A stretch of 64,000 bases of DNA from Deltaproteobacteria bacterium (GCA_029261925.1 JAJDAJ010000048.1:62001-126000); one strand, 5' to 3'. Shown: positions 29,714 to 40,277, numbered from the stretch's first letter. Notes: generated from the letters alone by a model not told the origin. A program made the numbers and translations.

Positions 29714-31288
29714 ATGAGCTCGACCCACGTTTCTGGCCCGGCTGCGATCGGCACCGCGCTGCTCGCGCTGCTGGGCGCTGGCGCTTGCGGGGGCGATGCC
29801 GCGGCTCCCGGGACGCTGCTGCGCATCAACCTGGAGACCGAGCCACCGACCCTGGACTGGACCCGCGCGACCGACCACGCCTCGATCCTGGTGATCGAGC
29901 AGATCATGCGCGGGCTGACGCGCCTCGGTCCGGGCCTGGAGCCGGTGCCGGAGCTGGCTGCCTCCTGGGAGACACCCGACGACGGCCGGACCTGGCGCTT
30001 CCGGCTGCGCGAGGACGTGGTGTGGAGCGACGGCGTGCCGCTGCACGCGCAGCAGTTCGTGGACGCCTGGCGGCGCCTGCTCGACCCCGCGCTGGCCGCC
30101 GAGTACGCCTACTACCTGTACCCCGTGCGCGGCGCGCGCGCCGTCAATGCCGGCGAGGCGACGCTCGAGACCCTGGGCGTGCGCGCCGCGGGTCCGCACC
30201 TGCTGGAGGTGGAGCTGGCCGAGCCGCTGGCGTTCTTCCCGGCGCTCGTGAGCTTCATGGTCACCTACCCGGTGCGCCTCGACGTGATCGAGCGCCACGG
30301 CGAGGCCTGGACCGACGCCGGGCGCCTGGTGAGCCTGGGGCCGTATCTGCTCGACGAGTGGCGCCACGAGTACCGCGTGCGGCTGCGCGCCAATCCGCGC
30401 TACCACGGCGCAGCGCCCCGCACAGAGCGGGTGTTGCTGTACATGGTCTCCGACCCGGCCACCCAGCTGCTGCTCTTCGAGCAGGGTCGCCTGGACCTGG
30501 TGCGCCTGCCGCCGCTCGAGATCCGCCGCTACGCCGACCGGCCCGAGTACCTCAGTGCGCCGCTGCTGCGTGGCTACTACTACGGATTCGACACGCGGCG
30601 GCCGCCGTTCGACGATCCCCGCGTGCGGCGCGCGTTCGCGCGCGCCATCGACCGCGCGCAGTTCCCCGCCGTGCTGCGCGGCGGGGAGCTGCCCTGGTCG
30701 TCGTGGATCCCGCCGGGGATGCTCGGAGCCGATCCCGCGATCGGCCTGCGCTTCGACCCCGACGCCGCGCGCGCCGAGCTGCTGGCGGCGGGGGTCGACG
30801 CGAGAGCGCTGGCTCCGATCGTCGTCGGTTACAACAGCGAGCGGCCCGAGAACAAGCTCGTGGCCGAGAAGGTACAGGACATGTGGACGCGCGAGCTCGG
30901 CGTGCGGGTGGAGCTGCAGCCGCGCGAGTGGAAGGCGTACCTGAAGCAGCTGGAGCTGGATCCCCCGCCGGTCTTCCGCCTGGGCTGGGGCGCGGACTAC
31001 GCCGATCCACACAGCTTCATGGAGCTGTTCACCTCGTACAGCGCGAACAACCACACCGGCTGGGCGAGCCCGGACTACGATGCCCTGGTCGAGCGCGCGG
31101 CGTCCGAGCGCGACCCCGCGCGGCGCCGCGAGCTCTACGACCGCGCCCAGCGCCTGCTCTGCGAGCAGGAGCTGCCGATCGTGCCGTTCTTCGTTTCGTC
31201 GGCGAGCTACGCCGTCGCGTCACGCGTACGTGGCTTCTCGCTCAACCCGCTCGAGCTCTACGCGCTCGAGGAGGTCTGGCTGGAGTGA
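29714..31288 (+). CDS. dppA: Peptide ABC transporter substrate-binding lipoprotein (DppA/OppA)
   Basis: 524 aa, SBP family 5. Lipoprotein-type signal (LLALLGAGAC), then the family core LRINLETEPPTLDW, LAASWETPDDGRTWRFRLRE, LGPYLLDEWRHEYRVRL and PPFDDPRVRRAFARAIDR. The C-terminal LPIVPFFVSSASYAV is typical for OppA-type proteins. Binds peptides outside the inner membrane for DppBC. Stop overlaps the dppB GTG. Confidence 0.93.
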   Translation: MSSTHVSGPAAIGTALLALLGAGACGGDAAAPGTLLRINLETEPPTLDWTRATDHASILVIEQIMRGLTRLGPGLEPVPELAASWETPDDGRTWRFRLREDVVWSDGVPLHAQQFVDAWRRLLDPALAAEYAYYLYPVRGARAVNAGEATLETLGVRAAGPHLLEVELAEPLAFFPALVSFMVTYPVRLDVIERHGEAWTDAGRLVSLGPYLLDEWRHEYRVRLRANPRYHGAAPRTERVLLYMVSDPATQLLLFEQGRLDLVRLPPLEIRRYADRPEYLSAPLLRGYYYGFDTRRPPFDDPRVRRAFARAIDRAQFPAVLRGGELPWSSWIPPGMLGADPAIGLRFDPDAARAELLAAGVDARALAPIVVGYNSERPENKLVAEKVQDMWTRELGVRVELQPREWKAYLKQLELDPPPVFRLGWGADYADPHSFMELFTSYSANNHTGWASPDYDALVERAASERDPARRRELYDRAQRLLCEQELPIVPFFVSSASYAVASRVRGFSLNPLELYALEEVWLE

Positions 31289-32214
31289 TCCGCTACGTGC
31301 TGCTGCGGATCGCCGGCGCCGTGCCGGTGCTTCTGGTCGTGGCCACGGCCACCTTCGCGCTGCTGCGCTTCCTGCCGGGCGGCCCGTTCGACCGCGAGAA
31401 GGCGCTGCCGCCGGAGATCCTGCGCAACATCGAGGCGCGCTACGCGCTGGACCGCCCGCTGCCCGAGCAGTACGCGCTGTACCTCGGCGATCTGCTGCGA
31501 GGCGATCTGGGTCCCTCGTACCGCTACGTGGGTCGTGACGTGGCGACCATCATCGCCGAGGCGCTGCCGGTCTCGATCCAGCTCGGCGGTGTCGCGTTCG
31601 TGATCGCGGTGCTCGGCGGCGTGAGCCTGGGCCTGGCGGCCGGCATGCGCGCGGGCACGCCGCTCGACCGCGTGCTCGGCGCGCTCTCGGTGCTCGGTGT
31701 CTCGCTGCCGAGCTTCGTGCTGGGCGCCGGGCTGATGCTGATCGTGGGCCTGCATCTCGGCTGGCTACCGGTGGCGCTCTGGGAGGGACCGGCCCACGTG
31801 GTCCTGCCTGCGCTGACCCTGGCCGCGCTGCCGCTGGCGTACGTGACCCAGCTGACGCGCAGCTCCGTGATCGAGGTGGCGCGCCAGGACTTCGTGCGCA
31901 CGGCGCGCGCCAAGGGGGTGCCCGAGCGGGGCGTCCGCGTGCGCCACGTGCTGCGCAACGCGCTGCTGGCCGTCGTGACGTACTTCGGGCCCCTGCTGGC
32001 CACGCTGCTCACGGGCTCGTTCGTGGTCGAGAAGATCTTTGCGATCCCCGGTCTCGGCGGCTTCTTCGTCAGCGCCGTGACCAGCCGCGACTACCCGCTG
32101 GTGCTGGGCGTCACGCTCGTGTACGCGCTGGGCATCGTCGCGGCGAATCTGCTGGTCGACCTGGCCTACGCCCGGCTCGATCCGCGCATCCGCGTGACGG
32201 GGGAGCGGCGTTGA
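31285..32214 (+). CDS. dppB: Peptide ABC transporter permease DppB/OppB
   Basis: 309 aa, six predicted membrane helices. N-terminal family segment FALLRFLPGGPFD, cytoplasmic EAA loop RQDFVRTARAKGVPERGV and C-terminal FAIPGLGGFFVSAVTSRDYP. GTG at 31285 overlaps the dppA stop, TTG of dppC overlaps this stop. Confidence 0.93.
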   Translation: MIRYVLLRIAGAVPVLLVVATATFALLRFLPGGPFDREKALPPEILRNIEARYALDRPLPEQYALYLGDLLRGDLGPSYRYVGRDVATIIAEALPVSIQLGGVAFVIAVLGGVSLGLAAGMRAGTPLDRVLGALSVLGVSLPSFVLGAGLMLIVGLHLGWLPVALWEGPAHVVLPALTLAALPLAYVTQLTRSSVIEVARQDFVRTARAKGVPERGVRVRHVLRNALLAVVTYFGPLLATLLTGSFVVEKIFAIPGLGGFFVSAVTSRDYPLVLGVTLVYALGIVAANLLVDLAYARLDPRIRVTGERR

Positions 32215-33050
32215 GCGCCACCGGTCGGCTCGGCGCCGCGATCGTGCTGGCGCTGCTGGGCGTCGCGATCGCGGGCGACGCGCTGTCGCCCTGGGGCTTC
32301 GCGGAGCAGGACGCGGCGCATACGCTCGAGGGACCGGGCTCCGCACACTGGATGGGCACCGACGCACTGGGCCGGGACCTCTGGGCGCGTGTCGCTGCGG
32401 GCGCGCGCGTCTCGCTGCTGATCGCGGTCGGCTCCACCGCGCTCGCCCTCGCCATCGGCATCGCCTGGGGGGCACTCGCCGGCTTCGTGGGGGGCCGCAC
32501 CGACGCCGCTCTGATGCGCGTGGTCGACGTGTTCTACTCGCTGCCCGACGTGCTCGTGATCGTGCTGCTCACGGAGGTGCTGCAGGCGAGCCTGATCGGC
32601 GTCCCCGACCTCTACCGCCGCCTGCTCGCGCTGGTGATCGCGCTGGGCGGTGTGGGCTGGGTCGGTGTGGCGCGGCTGGTGCGCGGCCTGGTGCTCCAGG
32701 CGCGCGAGGAGCCCTGGGTCGAGGCCGCGCGTGCGCTCGGCGTCGGATCCACGCGCCTGCTGCTGCGCCACGTGCTGCCCAACGTGGCCGGACCGATCGC
32801 GGTGACCGCCGCGTTCCGGATCCCCGCGGCCATCCTGGCCGAGTCCACCGTCTCGTTCATCGGGCTGGGCATCCAGCCGCCATTTTCCAGCTGGGGCGTG
32901 CTGGCGGCCGATGGCTTCGCGGGGCTGCGCTCCTTCCCGCACCTGATCCTCTTCCCGAGCCTGGCGATCCTGCTGACCCTGCTGGGCTTCCATCTTCTCG
33001 GCGAGGCGCTGCGCGAGCGGCTGGACCCGCGGGGCCAGACCGCTGCCTGA
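32211..33050 (+). CDS. dppC: Peptide ABC transporter permease DppC/OppC
   Basis: 279 aa. Family N-terminal segment HWMGTDALGRDLWARVAAGA, EAA loop EPWVEAARALGVGSTRLLLR and SFIGLGIQPPFSSWG. Pairs with DppB. TTG start at 32211. Last gene of the dppABC set. Confidence 0.93.
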   Translation: MSATGRLGAAIVLALLGVAIAGDALSPWGFAEQDAAHTLEGPGSAHWMGTDALGRDLWARVAAGARVSLLIAVGSTALALAIGIAWGALAGFVGGRTDAALMRVVDVFYSLPDVLVIVLLTEVLQASLIGVPDLYRRLLALVIALGGVGWVGVARLVRGLVLQAREEPWVEAARALGVGSTRLLLRHVLPNVAGPIAVTAAFRIPAAILAESTVSFIGLGIQPPFSSWGVLAADGFAGLRSFPHLILFPSLAILLTLLGFHLLGEALRERLDPRGQTAA

Positions 33051-33063
33051 GCGCTGCGGGCGC

Positions 33064-33091
33064 TTGCCCGCTGGCCTCGCGTGGCTAGACT
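33064..33091 (+). promoter_or_regulatory. Putative promoter of the gld-type operon
   Basis: TTGCCC (33064-33069), 16-nt spacer, TAGACT (33086-33091), 89 nt before the ATPase start. The same -10 (TAGACT) and spacing occur before ssrA. Confidence 0.45.
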
Positions 33092-33179
33092 CCGCCGGCA
33101 CTCGTCGCAATGGGGACGCTGCGAAGGAGTCGGAGATCACGGATCCGGACATCACGGAACCGGACCGGGGTGAGTTGCG

Positions 33180-33916
<737 letters not shown>

Positions 33917-33920
<4 letters not shown>

Positions 33921-34693
33921 GGCACGTCGGCGCGATCGCCGCCCGTGAGCTGCGCTCGATGTTCTCGACGCCCGTCGCCTACGTAGTGCTGGCCGCCTAC
34001 CTGGCGTTCTCGGGCCTGGTGTTCTTCGCGTCTTTCGCCTTCTTCCTGGTCAACGTCCAGCAGATCCAGGCCTTCGGCTATCACCACCTGCTCGAGCAGT
34101 TCAACCTGAACGACATGGTGATCGGCCAGGCCTTCGGCACGTTCGTGCTGGCGCTGATCGTCGTGATCCCGGCGCTCTGCATGCGCACGCTCTCGCTCGA
34201 GCGCTCGACCGGCACGATCGAGCTGCACCTGACCAGCCCCATCTCGAGCTGGGAGCTGATCATCGGGAAGTACCTGGCGGTGCTCTGCATGATCGTGATC
34301 GTGATCGTGCTCTCCGCGGCTTTCCCGCTGCTGCTCTTCCTCTTCGGCAACCCCGAGCTCTGGCAGACCCTGTCGGGACTGCTCACGCTGCTGCTGTACG
34401 CGGCGGGCACGGCGGCGCTGTGCTGCTTCGTCTCGGCGCTCACGAGCAATCCCTCGGTGGCCGTCGTGGTCGGGATCATCGTCTGCTTCGTGCTGCTGGT
34501 GCTCCCTGCCGGGGCCGAGCGCGCGCAGAGCGATCTGATGAAGGGGCTTCTGGAGTACCTGGGGACCTCGACGCACTTCGAGCCCGGGCTGCGCGGTCAG
34601 GTGCGCCTGGAGGATCTGGCGTACTTCGGTGCGATGACCGCGATCTTTCTCTCCCTGAGCCGGGCGACCGTCGAGTCGCTGCGCTGGCGCTGA
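33917..34693 (+). CDS. gldF: ABC-2 type permease, GldF type
   Basis: 258 aa with about six membrane helices (for example 18-45, 66-88, 118-140, 150-170). N-terminus AARELRSMFSTPVAYVVL is typical for the GldF/NosY-like permease, as is LTSPISSWELIIGKYLA. Likely exports or remodels an envelope component with the neighbouring ATPase; the cargo is unknown. Confidence 0.87.
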
Positions 34694-34695
34694 CC

Positions 34696-36261
34696 GTGGA
34701 GCCGCTGCTCGCCGCCGTCGGTGTGATCCTGCTCTCGTTCGGCCTGCTGGGGCTGTTCGGGGGCGCGGCGCCGGTGCTGCTCTACACGCACCTGGGACTC
34801 GGCGCGATCCTGCTCGGCTACGCGGCCGTGAGCCGCTTCGGCCGGCTCGGGGAGCTGGCGGGCAGCTCGGGGGCGCGCGCGACCTCGAACGTGGCGGTGC
34901 AGACGGCCAGCCTCTGCGCGATCGCGGTGCTCGTCGCCTTCCTGGCTGCGCGCAACCCCGTCAACTGGGACTGGACCGAGGCGGGGCTGTTCACGCTGAC
35001 ACGGGCGACCGTCGACCTGCTCGGGTCGATTCCCGAGGGCGAGCAGGTCGAGATCTACGGCTTCTTCCAGGACGGCGGCGAGAAGGTGCCGGCGCCCGGC
35101 CAGCCCAGTGCTGCCGCCGATCTGCTCGAGATGTACACCTACGCCAGCGACCGGGTGCGCGTGCGCTACCTGGATCCGCTCGAGCAGCCGGCGCTGGCCG
35201 AGCGCTTCGAGGTTCGCAGCGACGCCGGGCTGCTGCTGGTCTGCGGCGGGTCCTGCGAGCAGACGCCGAGCCCCGTGCGCGTGCTGGAGTTCAGCGAGGC
35301 CGAGGTGACCAAGGCCCTGCGTTCGGTGCTGACCGAGGAGCGCAGGCTCCGCGTGCTGGCGGGCCACGGTGAGGCCGGGCTCGACGATCGCGAGGCCCCC
35401 GGTGGGTTCGGTCAGATGCGCCGTCTGCTCGAGAACGAGAACTACGCGGTGGAGGAGCTCGTGCTGGCGGGCACCGCGCAGGTACCGCCCGATACGGACG
35501 CGCTGCTGGTCGTCGGTCCCGACCACTCGCTCTTCGAGGCGGAGCTCGACGCGCTCGACGCCTACCTGCGCGGCGGCGGGGCGGTCGCGATCCTGGCCGA
35601 TCCGCTGGTCATCACCGGCATCGAGGACCGGGTACGCGCCTGGGGCATCGAGCTGGTGCCCGACATCGTCGTGGCCGAGCAGCCCTCGCTGTTCAGCGGC
35701 CCGCAGCTCGTACTGCAGCTGCTCGTCAACGAGTACGGCGACCACCCGATCACGCGCAAGCTCGGCCCGCGCACGGTCACGGTCTTCCCGCGCGCGCGCT
35801 CGGTGCGCGCCGCGGAGGGCGCTCCGGTGACCCCGGTCGAGCTCGTGCGCACGGCGCCCGCGCCGACGTCGTGGGGCGAGACCGATACCGAGCGCTTCGT
35901 CGCAGACAGCGCCGTGGCGCTGGACCCCGAGGTCGACCACCCCGGGCCGGTCGCGCTGGCCATGGCGACGACGGTGCCCGGCGACGACGGTGCCGAGGGG
36001 CGCCTCGTGGTCGTCGGCGACTCCGACTTTGCCCGCAATCGCTACATGGCCGAGGCGTACAACGCGGATCTCTTCCTGAACATGGTCGCCTGGCTCGCGG
36101 GCCAGGAGGACATGGCGACGATCGAGCGCAAGCGGCCGCGCGCCTCGACCGCCGAGATCTCGGACGTCCAGTTCAACACCTTCCGTTTCCTGGCCATCTT
36201 CGTCCTGCCCGAGCTCGTGCTCCTGGCAGGTGTCGCCTCCTGGTGGAGACGGCGCGGCTGA
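34696..36261 (+). CDS. gldG: GldG-type ABC auxiliary protein
   Basis: 521 aa from GTG 34696. Two or three N-terminal membrane helices, an extracytoplasmic domain of the ABC_transp_aux type (NWDWTEAGLFTLTRATVDLL, LRVLAGHGEAGLDDREAPGG, DALLVVGPDHSLFEAELDAL, GGGAVAILADPLV) and one C-terminal helix. Partners GldAF. A CTG overlapping the gldF stop at 34690 is a possible earlier start. Confidence 0.86.
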   Translation: MEPLLAAVGVILLSFGLLGLFGGAAPVLLYTHLGLGAILLGYAAVSRFGRLGELAGSSGARATSNVAVQTASLCAIAVLVAFLAARNPVNWDWTEAGLFTLTRATVDLLGSIPEGEQVEIYGFFQDGGEKVPAPGQPSAAADLLEMYTYASDRVRVRYLDPLEQPALAERFEVRSDAGLLLVCGGSCEQTPSPVRVLEFSEAEVTKALRSVLTEERRLRVLAGHGEAGLDDREAPGGFGQMRRLLENENYAVEELVLAGTAQVPPDTDALLVVGPDHSLFEAELDALDAYLRGGGAVAILADPLVITGIEDRVRAWGIELVPDIVVAEQPSLFSGPQLVLQLLVNEYGDHPITRKLGPRTVTVFPRARSVRAAEGAPVTPVELVRTAPAPTSWGETDTERFVADSAVALDPEVDHPGPVALAMATTVPGDDGAEGRLVVVGDSDFARNRYMAEAYNADLFLNMVAWLAGQEDMATIERKRPRASTAEISDVQFNTFRFLAIFVLPELVLLAGVASWWRRRG

Positions 36262-36262
36262 G

Positions 36263-37786
36263 ATGACGTCGCGCTCGACCTGGGTCCTGCTCGCGCTCGC
36301 TCTGCTGCTCGGCGGCTACGTCTGGTGGGTCGAGATCCGGGGCAAGGAGCGTCAGGCCGAGGCCGACGCGGTCGCGCGGCGGGTGATCTCGCTGGACGTC
36401 GCTGCGCTCACGGCCCTGGACCTGCAGACCGCGGACGGGCGCGAGGCGCGCCTGCAGCGCGACGCGGAGGGCGACTGGCGCATGGTCGATCCCGTCGACT
36501 GGGCGGTGGACGACTTCACCGTGCAGCGGCTCGTCGACGCGCTCGCAGAGCTCGCCTCCACCAGCACGATCGACCCGGCCCCCGACGGTCTGACGCAGTT
36601 CGGGCTCGGCGCCGACGCGCGCCGGCTGCAGGTGCATGCCGGCGACGCGTCGCTGGAGATCGCGCTGGGCAAGCGCGCCCCCGTCGGCGCCGCGCGCTAC
36701 GTACAGGTCTCGACGCGGCCCGCCGAGATCCTGGTGGTGAGCTTCGCCGACACCAGCGCGCTCGAGCCCGATCTGATCGATCTGCGCGACAGGCGCGTCG
36801 CGAGCGCGCGCCCGGCAGACGTGTCGGCCATGGTGGTCCGGCTGACCGGCGGTCCCACGATCCGCGTCGAGCGCGCGGTCGCGGGCAGCGGCGAGGAGGA
36901 CGCCGGGGAGGGCGGGTCCGGCGCGGCCGGGGGCGGCGAGGGCGCGGCGGAGGGGGATGAAGCCGCCCACGGAGCCTGGCACCTGACCGAGCCGCTCCGG
37001 GCGCGGGCCGACGGGGAGCGCATCGAGCGCCTGATCGACGAGCTGGACCTCGCGCGCGCCAGCGACTTCGTCGATGCGCCCGCCGCACTTGCCGACTACG
37101 GGCTGGACCCGCCACTTGCCGTGATCGAGCTCGAGCTGGCGCGAAGCCGCGACGATGCGGCCGCCACTGCCGGGGACATCGCGGACGTCGGGCCGGCCGG
37201 CCCCGCTGGACCGCTCCGGATCGAGCTGGGGCGGACCGAGGACGCTGCCTGGGTCCGTCGCCCCGGTCTGCCCGCGGTGCTCCAGGTGCGCGAGCGGCTC
37301 GTCGACGGCCTCCCGCGCGAGGTCTTCGAGTATCGCCACAAGCGGGTGCTGACGCTCGAGGGCGACGCCGTCACCGGGATCGAGCTGGTCTTCCCGCGCG
37401 ACGGCGCCGCCTACCGCTTCGTCCGGCAGGACGATCGCTGGCGCCCGGAGGACGACACGCTCCAGGTCGACTCGCTGGAGGTCGTGGACCTGCTGTTCGC
37501 GATCGAGGAGCTCGACGCGATCGCCGCGGAGGCTGCTGGCACGCCGCTGCCCGACCTCGGCCTGGATCCGCCGCGGGTGCGCGTCACGGCGCGCGACGCG
37601 GCCGGCGCCGAGCTCGGCTGGCTCGAGCTCGGCGATCCCCACCCCGACCGCGGCCTGGCCGCGCGCTCCTCCGCCAGCGAAGTCCTGTGGCGGGTGCGCA
37701 ACGAGGTCGGAGAGGACGTCCCGCTGAGCCTCGACGCCTTCCGCAACGACTTCGCCGACCTCCCGGCCGACGACAGCGACCGCTAG
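36263..37786 (+). CDS. DUF4340 protein
   Basis: 507 aa from ATG 36263, one base after the gldG stop. N-terminal membrane anchor (about 5-22), then repeated DUF4340 modules: DAVARRVISLDVAALTALDL, QFGLGADARRLQVHAG, YGLDPPLAVIELELA and LGLDPPRVRVTARD. A low-complexity Gly/Glu/Ala insert sits at about 210-240. DUF4340 proteins are regularly encoded after gldFG and are thought to work with that transporter; function is not known. Confidence 0.82.
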   Translation: MTSRSTWVLLALALLLGGYVWWVEIRGKERQAEADAVARRVISLDVAALTALDLQTADGREARLQRDAEGDWRMVDPVDWAVDDFTVQRLVDALAELASTSTIDPAPDGLTQFGLGADARRLQVHAGDASLEIALGKRAPVGAARYVQVSTRPAEILVVSFADTSALEPDLIDLRDRRVASARPADVSAMVVRLTGGPTIRVERAVAGSGEEDAGEGGSGAAGGGEGAAEGDEAAHGAWHLTEPLRARADGERIERLIDELDLARASDFVDAPAALADYGLDPPLAVIELELARSRDDAAATAGDIADVGPAGPAGPLRIELGRTEDAAWVRRPGLPAVLQVRERLVDGLPREVFEYRHKRVLTLEGDAVTGIELVFPRDGAAYRFVRQDDRWRPEDDTLQVDSLEVVDLLFAIEELDAIAAEAAGTPLPDLGLDPPRVRVTARDAAGAELGWLELGDPHPDRGLAARSSASEVLWRVRNEVGEDVPLSLDAFRNDFADLPADDSDR

Positions 37787-37845
37787 CAGGCTGCTGAAGA
37801 TCGACCAGGGTGGGCCCCGCGGGCCCGCAGTGGCCTCGGGTTCAC

Positions 37846-38139
37846 GCTGAGCTGGGTGCTGAGCTGGGTGCCAGGCACCCGCCTCGAAGTGCCTGGCACC
37901 GGATTCAGCACCGGATTCAGCACCGGGTTCACGGCACCGCCTCGAAGTGCCTGGCACCGGATTCAGCACTGAGCTGGGTGCCTGAGCTGGGTGCCAGGCA
38001 CCCGCCTCGCAGTGCCTGGCACCGGATTCAGTACCGGGTTCACGGCACAGGGATTCGCGGGCAGTGCCTGGCACCAGATTCGGGCACCAGATTCGGGCAG
38101 CACCAGATTCGGGCACCAGATTCGGCAGTGCCTGGCGAC
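37846..38139. repeat. Repeat block A: REP-like palindromes with iterated tails
   Basis: Fills most of the gap between DUF4340 and metG. Two perfect GGGTGCCAGGCACCC palindromes (37866-37880, 37989-38003), each followed by CGCCTCG and an inverse head GTGCCTGGCACC (37889-37900, 38012-38023), plus more heads at 37948 and 38064 and a degraded one at 38129. After heads come tandem units: GCACCGGATTCA twice and GCACCGGGTTCA (37896-37931), and GCACCAGATTCGG four times (38071-38083, 38084-38096, 38100-38112, 38113-38125). A 12-bp direct repeat GCTGAGCTGGGT opens the block (37846-37869). Confidence 0.85.
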
Positions 38140-38190
38140 AGCTTCGCGGGCCATCCTGGCTCCGGGGGTGCTCGGCCCCGGCCCAGTGCC

Positions 38191-38196
38191 TACCTT
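38191..38196 (+). promoter_or_regulatory. -10 box TACCTT, 7 nt before metG ATG (likely leaderless)
   Basis: TACCTT, 7 nt, ATG. No Shine-Dalgarno in between. The gene follows repeat block A, so it needs its own promoter. Confidence 0.4.
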
Positions 38197-38203
38197 CCGG
38201 CCC

Positions 38204-39778
38204 ATGGCCGAGCCGGATACCTTCTACATCACGACGCCGATCTACTATGTCAACGGCGAGCCTCACATCGGGCACGTGTTCACCACGCTCGTGGCCGATG
38301 TGGTGGCACGGACGCAGCGCATGCGCGGGCTCGACGTGATGTTCGCGACCGGAACGGACGAGCACGCCGGGAAGGTGGTCGAGGCGGCCGAGGAGCTCGG
38401 CGAGACCGCCCAGTCGCTGGCGGATCGCAATGCCGCGGCGTTTCGCGACACGTTCGAGCGCCTGGGCTCGACGCACGACGACTTCATTCGGACCACCCAG
38501 GACCGCCACAAGCGCACGGTGCGCAAGCTGGTGGCCGATCTGGCCGCGACCGGCGACGTCTACCTGGGGGAGTACGAGGGCTGGTACGACGCCAGCCAGG
38601 AGGAGTACGTCCCGGAGAACCGCGCTCGCGAGCACGAGTATCGCTCGCCGGTGACCGGGCGCGAGCTCGTGCGCCGCAAGGAGGAGAATTACTTCTTTCG
38701 CCTGTCGGCCTACGAGGACGCGCTGCTGGCGCACATCCAGGCGCACCCTGAGTTCATCCAGCCCCCGGCGCGGCGCAACGAGGTGCTGGGCCGCATTCGC
38801 GACGGTCTCAACGACGTCCCGATCACGCGCAGCGGCGGGGGGGACTGGGGAGTCCGGTTTCCGGGCGATGAGGATCACCTGATCTATGTCTGGATCGACG
38901 CGCTCATCAACTACATCTCGCTGATCGACGATCCGGATCGTCGACGCTTCTGGCCCGCGGACGTTCACCTGATCGCCAAGGACATCCTCTGGTTCCACGC
39001 CGTGATCTGGCCGGCCATGCTGATGGCCGCGGGGAAGACGCCGGGAAACGAGTGGCTGGGCCTGCCGCGGACAGTCTACGCGCACAGCTTCTTCATCAGC
39101 GAGGGCCAGAAGATGAGCAAGTCGCTGGGCAACTTCGTCGATCTCGAGAAGATCGACGGGTTCGTCCAGACGTTCGGGCTCGATGCCCTCCGCTGGTTCC
39201 TGGCGACGCAGGGTCCGATCGGGACGGTCGACAGCGACATCTCCGAGGCGCGGCTGATCGAGGTCTGCAACGCGGATCTGGCCAACACGGTCGGCAACTG
39301 CTGGAACCGGATCGTCAACATGACGCAGCGCTACCTGGAGGGGCGGCTGCGCGAGGTGGTCACGGACGGCCCCATGAGGACCCGGGTCGAGGCCGTGCTG
39401 GCGGGGCCGGCGACCGACGCGCTGCCGCTGGGTCTGGACGACCTGTCGCGTGGCCTGGCACTCGTGCGCGAGATCGATGGATTCATCGAGGAGACCCAGC
39501 CCTTTCGCGTCGCGAAGGATCCAGCTCGCGCGGCCGAGGTGGCCAGCATCCTGTACCAGTGCGCCGAGACGTTCCGGATCGCGAGCCTCTGGCTCTGGCC
39601 CGCACTGCCCGGGAAGATGCAGGAGGTCTGGGAGCGGGCCGGCCTGGACTACGGCGCGACGCTGGCCGACGGCGGGCGTGGCAAGCGCGACGCGTGGTCG
39701 GCCTGGGGCGGCCTCGCCGCCGGGAGTGAGCTGGCGAAGGGTCCCCCCCTCTTCCCTCGGCATCCGACCGATTCGTGA
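38204..39778 (+). CDS. metG: Methionyl-tRNA synthetase, short form without zinc cysteines
   Basis: 524 aa. Class I synthetase with HIGH at residues 21-24 and KMSKS in EGQKMSKSLGN. The connective-peptide region, which in most MetRS carries CxxC zinc knuckles, reads EGWYDASQEEYVPENRA and LVRRKEENYFFRL with no cysteine. There is no C-terminal tRNA-binding EMAP domain. ATG at 38204 fits the family start (FYITTPIYYVNGEPHIGH). Stop overlaps rppH. Confidence 0.95.
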   Translation: MAEPDTFYITTPIYYVNGEPHIGHVFTTLVADVVARTQRMRGLDVMFATGTDEHAGKVVEAAEELGETAQSLADRNAAAFRDTFERLGSTHDDFIRTTQDRHKRTVRKLVADLAATGDVYLGEYEGWYDASQEEYVPENRAREHEYRSPVTGRELVRRKEENYFFRLSAYEDALLAHIQAHPEFIQPPARRNEVLGRIRDGLNDVPITRSGGGDWGVRFPGDEDHLIYVWIDALINYISLIDDPDRRRFWPADVHLIAKDILWFHAVIWPAMLMAAGKTPGNEWLGLPRTVYAHSFFISEGQKMSKSLGNFVDLEKIDGFVQTFGLDALRWFLATQGPIGTVDSDISEARLIEVCNADLANTVGNCWNRIVNMTQRYLEGRLREVVTDGPMRTRVEAVLAGPATDALPLGLDDLSRGLALVREIDGFIEETQPFRVAKDPARAAEVASILYQCAETFRIASLWLWPALPGKMQEVWERAGLDYGATLADGGRGKRDAWSAWGGLAAGSELAKGPPLFPRHPTDS

Positions 39779-40263
39779 GCGGCCCGGGGGACTACCGGCC
39801 GGGCGTGGGCATCATGCTGGTCGACGCTCGAGCTCGCGTCTGGGTGGGGCGCCGCGCCGACACTCCGGGCGAGGCGTGGCAGATGCCGCAGGGCGGCATC
39901 GATGCGGGCGAGACGCCGCGCGAGGCCTGCATGCGCGAGCTTGCCGAGGAGGCTGGCACCGATCGCGCGACCGTCCTGGCCGAGAGCCGCTCCTGGCTGC
40001 ACTACGACCTTCCGCTGGAGCTCGCGGCGAAGCTCTGGCAGGGGAGGTACCGGGGGCAACGACAGAAGTGGTTCCTGCTCGCCTACGAGGGCGAGGACTC
40101 GGATTTCGAGCTGTCGGGCGCTCCCGACGGTCCAGCCGAGTTCTGCGACTGGCGTTGGCTCGAGCTGGATGCCCTGTGCGAGGCCATCGTGCCCTTCAAG
40201 CGGGACCTCTATGCACGCGTCGTCGAGGAGTTCCGGCCGCTGATCGACCGCCGGCGCACCTGA
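39775..40263 (+). CDS. rppH: RNA pyrophosphohydrolase RppH (Nudix)
   Basis: 162 aa. Removes pyrophosphate from the 5' end of mRNA or hydrolyses dinucleoside polyphosphates. N-terminus YRPGVGIMLVDARARVWVGR and the Nudix box GGIDAGETPREACMREL followed by AEEAGT are intact, as is the RppH-type WFLLAYEG strand. GTG start overlaps the metG stop. Confidence 0.92.
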   Translation: MSGPGDYRPGVGIMLVDARARVWVGRRADTPGEAWQMPQGGIDAGETPREACMRELAEEAGTDRATVLAESRSWLHYDLPLELAAKLWQGRYRGQRQKWFLLAYEGEDSDFELSGAPDGPAEFCDWRWLELDALCEAIVPFKRDLYARVVEEFRPLIDRRRT

Positions 40264-40277
40264 GTCGCGCGGCCCGC

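Noticed and set aside
37786..37798. Shared repeat between GCAGGCTGCTGAA after DUF4340 and TTCAGCAGGCTG near 63973
   Set aside because: The second copy is inside the tmRNA, where it is structural; the match is short and may be chance.
37846..38139. CRISPR array in repeat block A
   Set aside because: Units are 12-13 nt and adjacent with no spacers of constant length, and no cas genes are near.
36173..39763. 1196-codon open frame on the minus strand
   Set aside because: Runs opposite gldG, DUF4340, repeat block A and metG, all with clear plus-strand homology. Translation is low-complexity.
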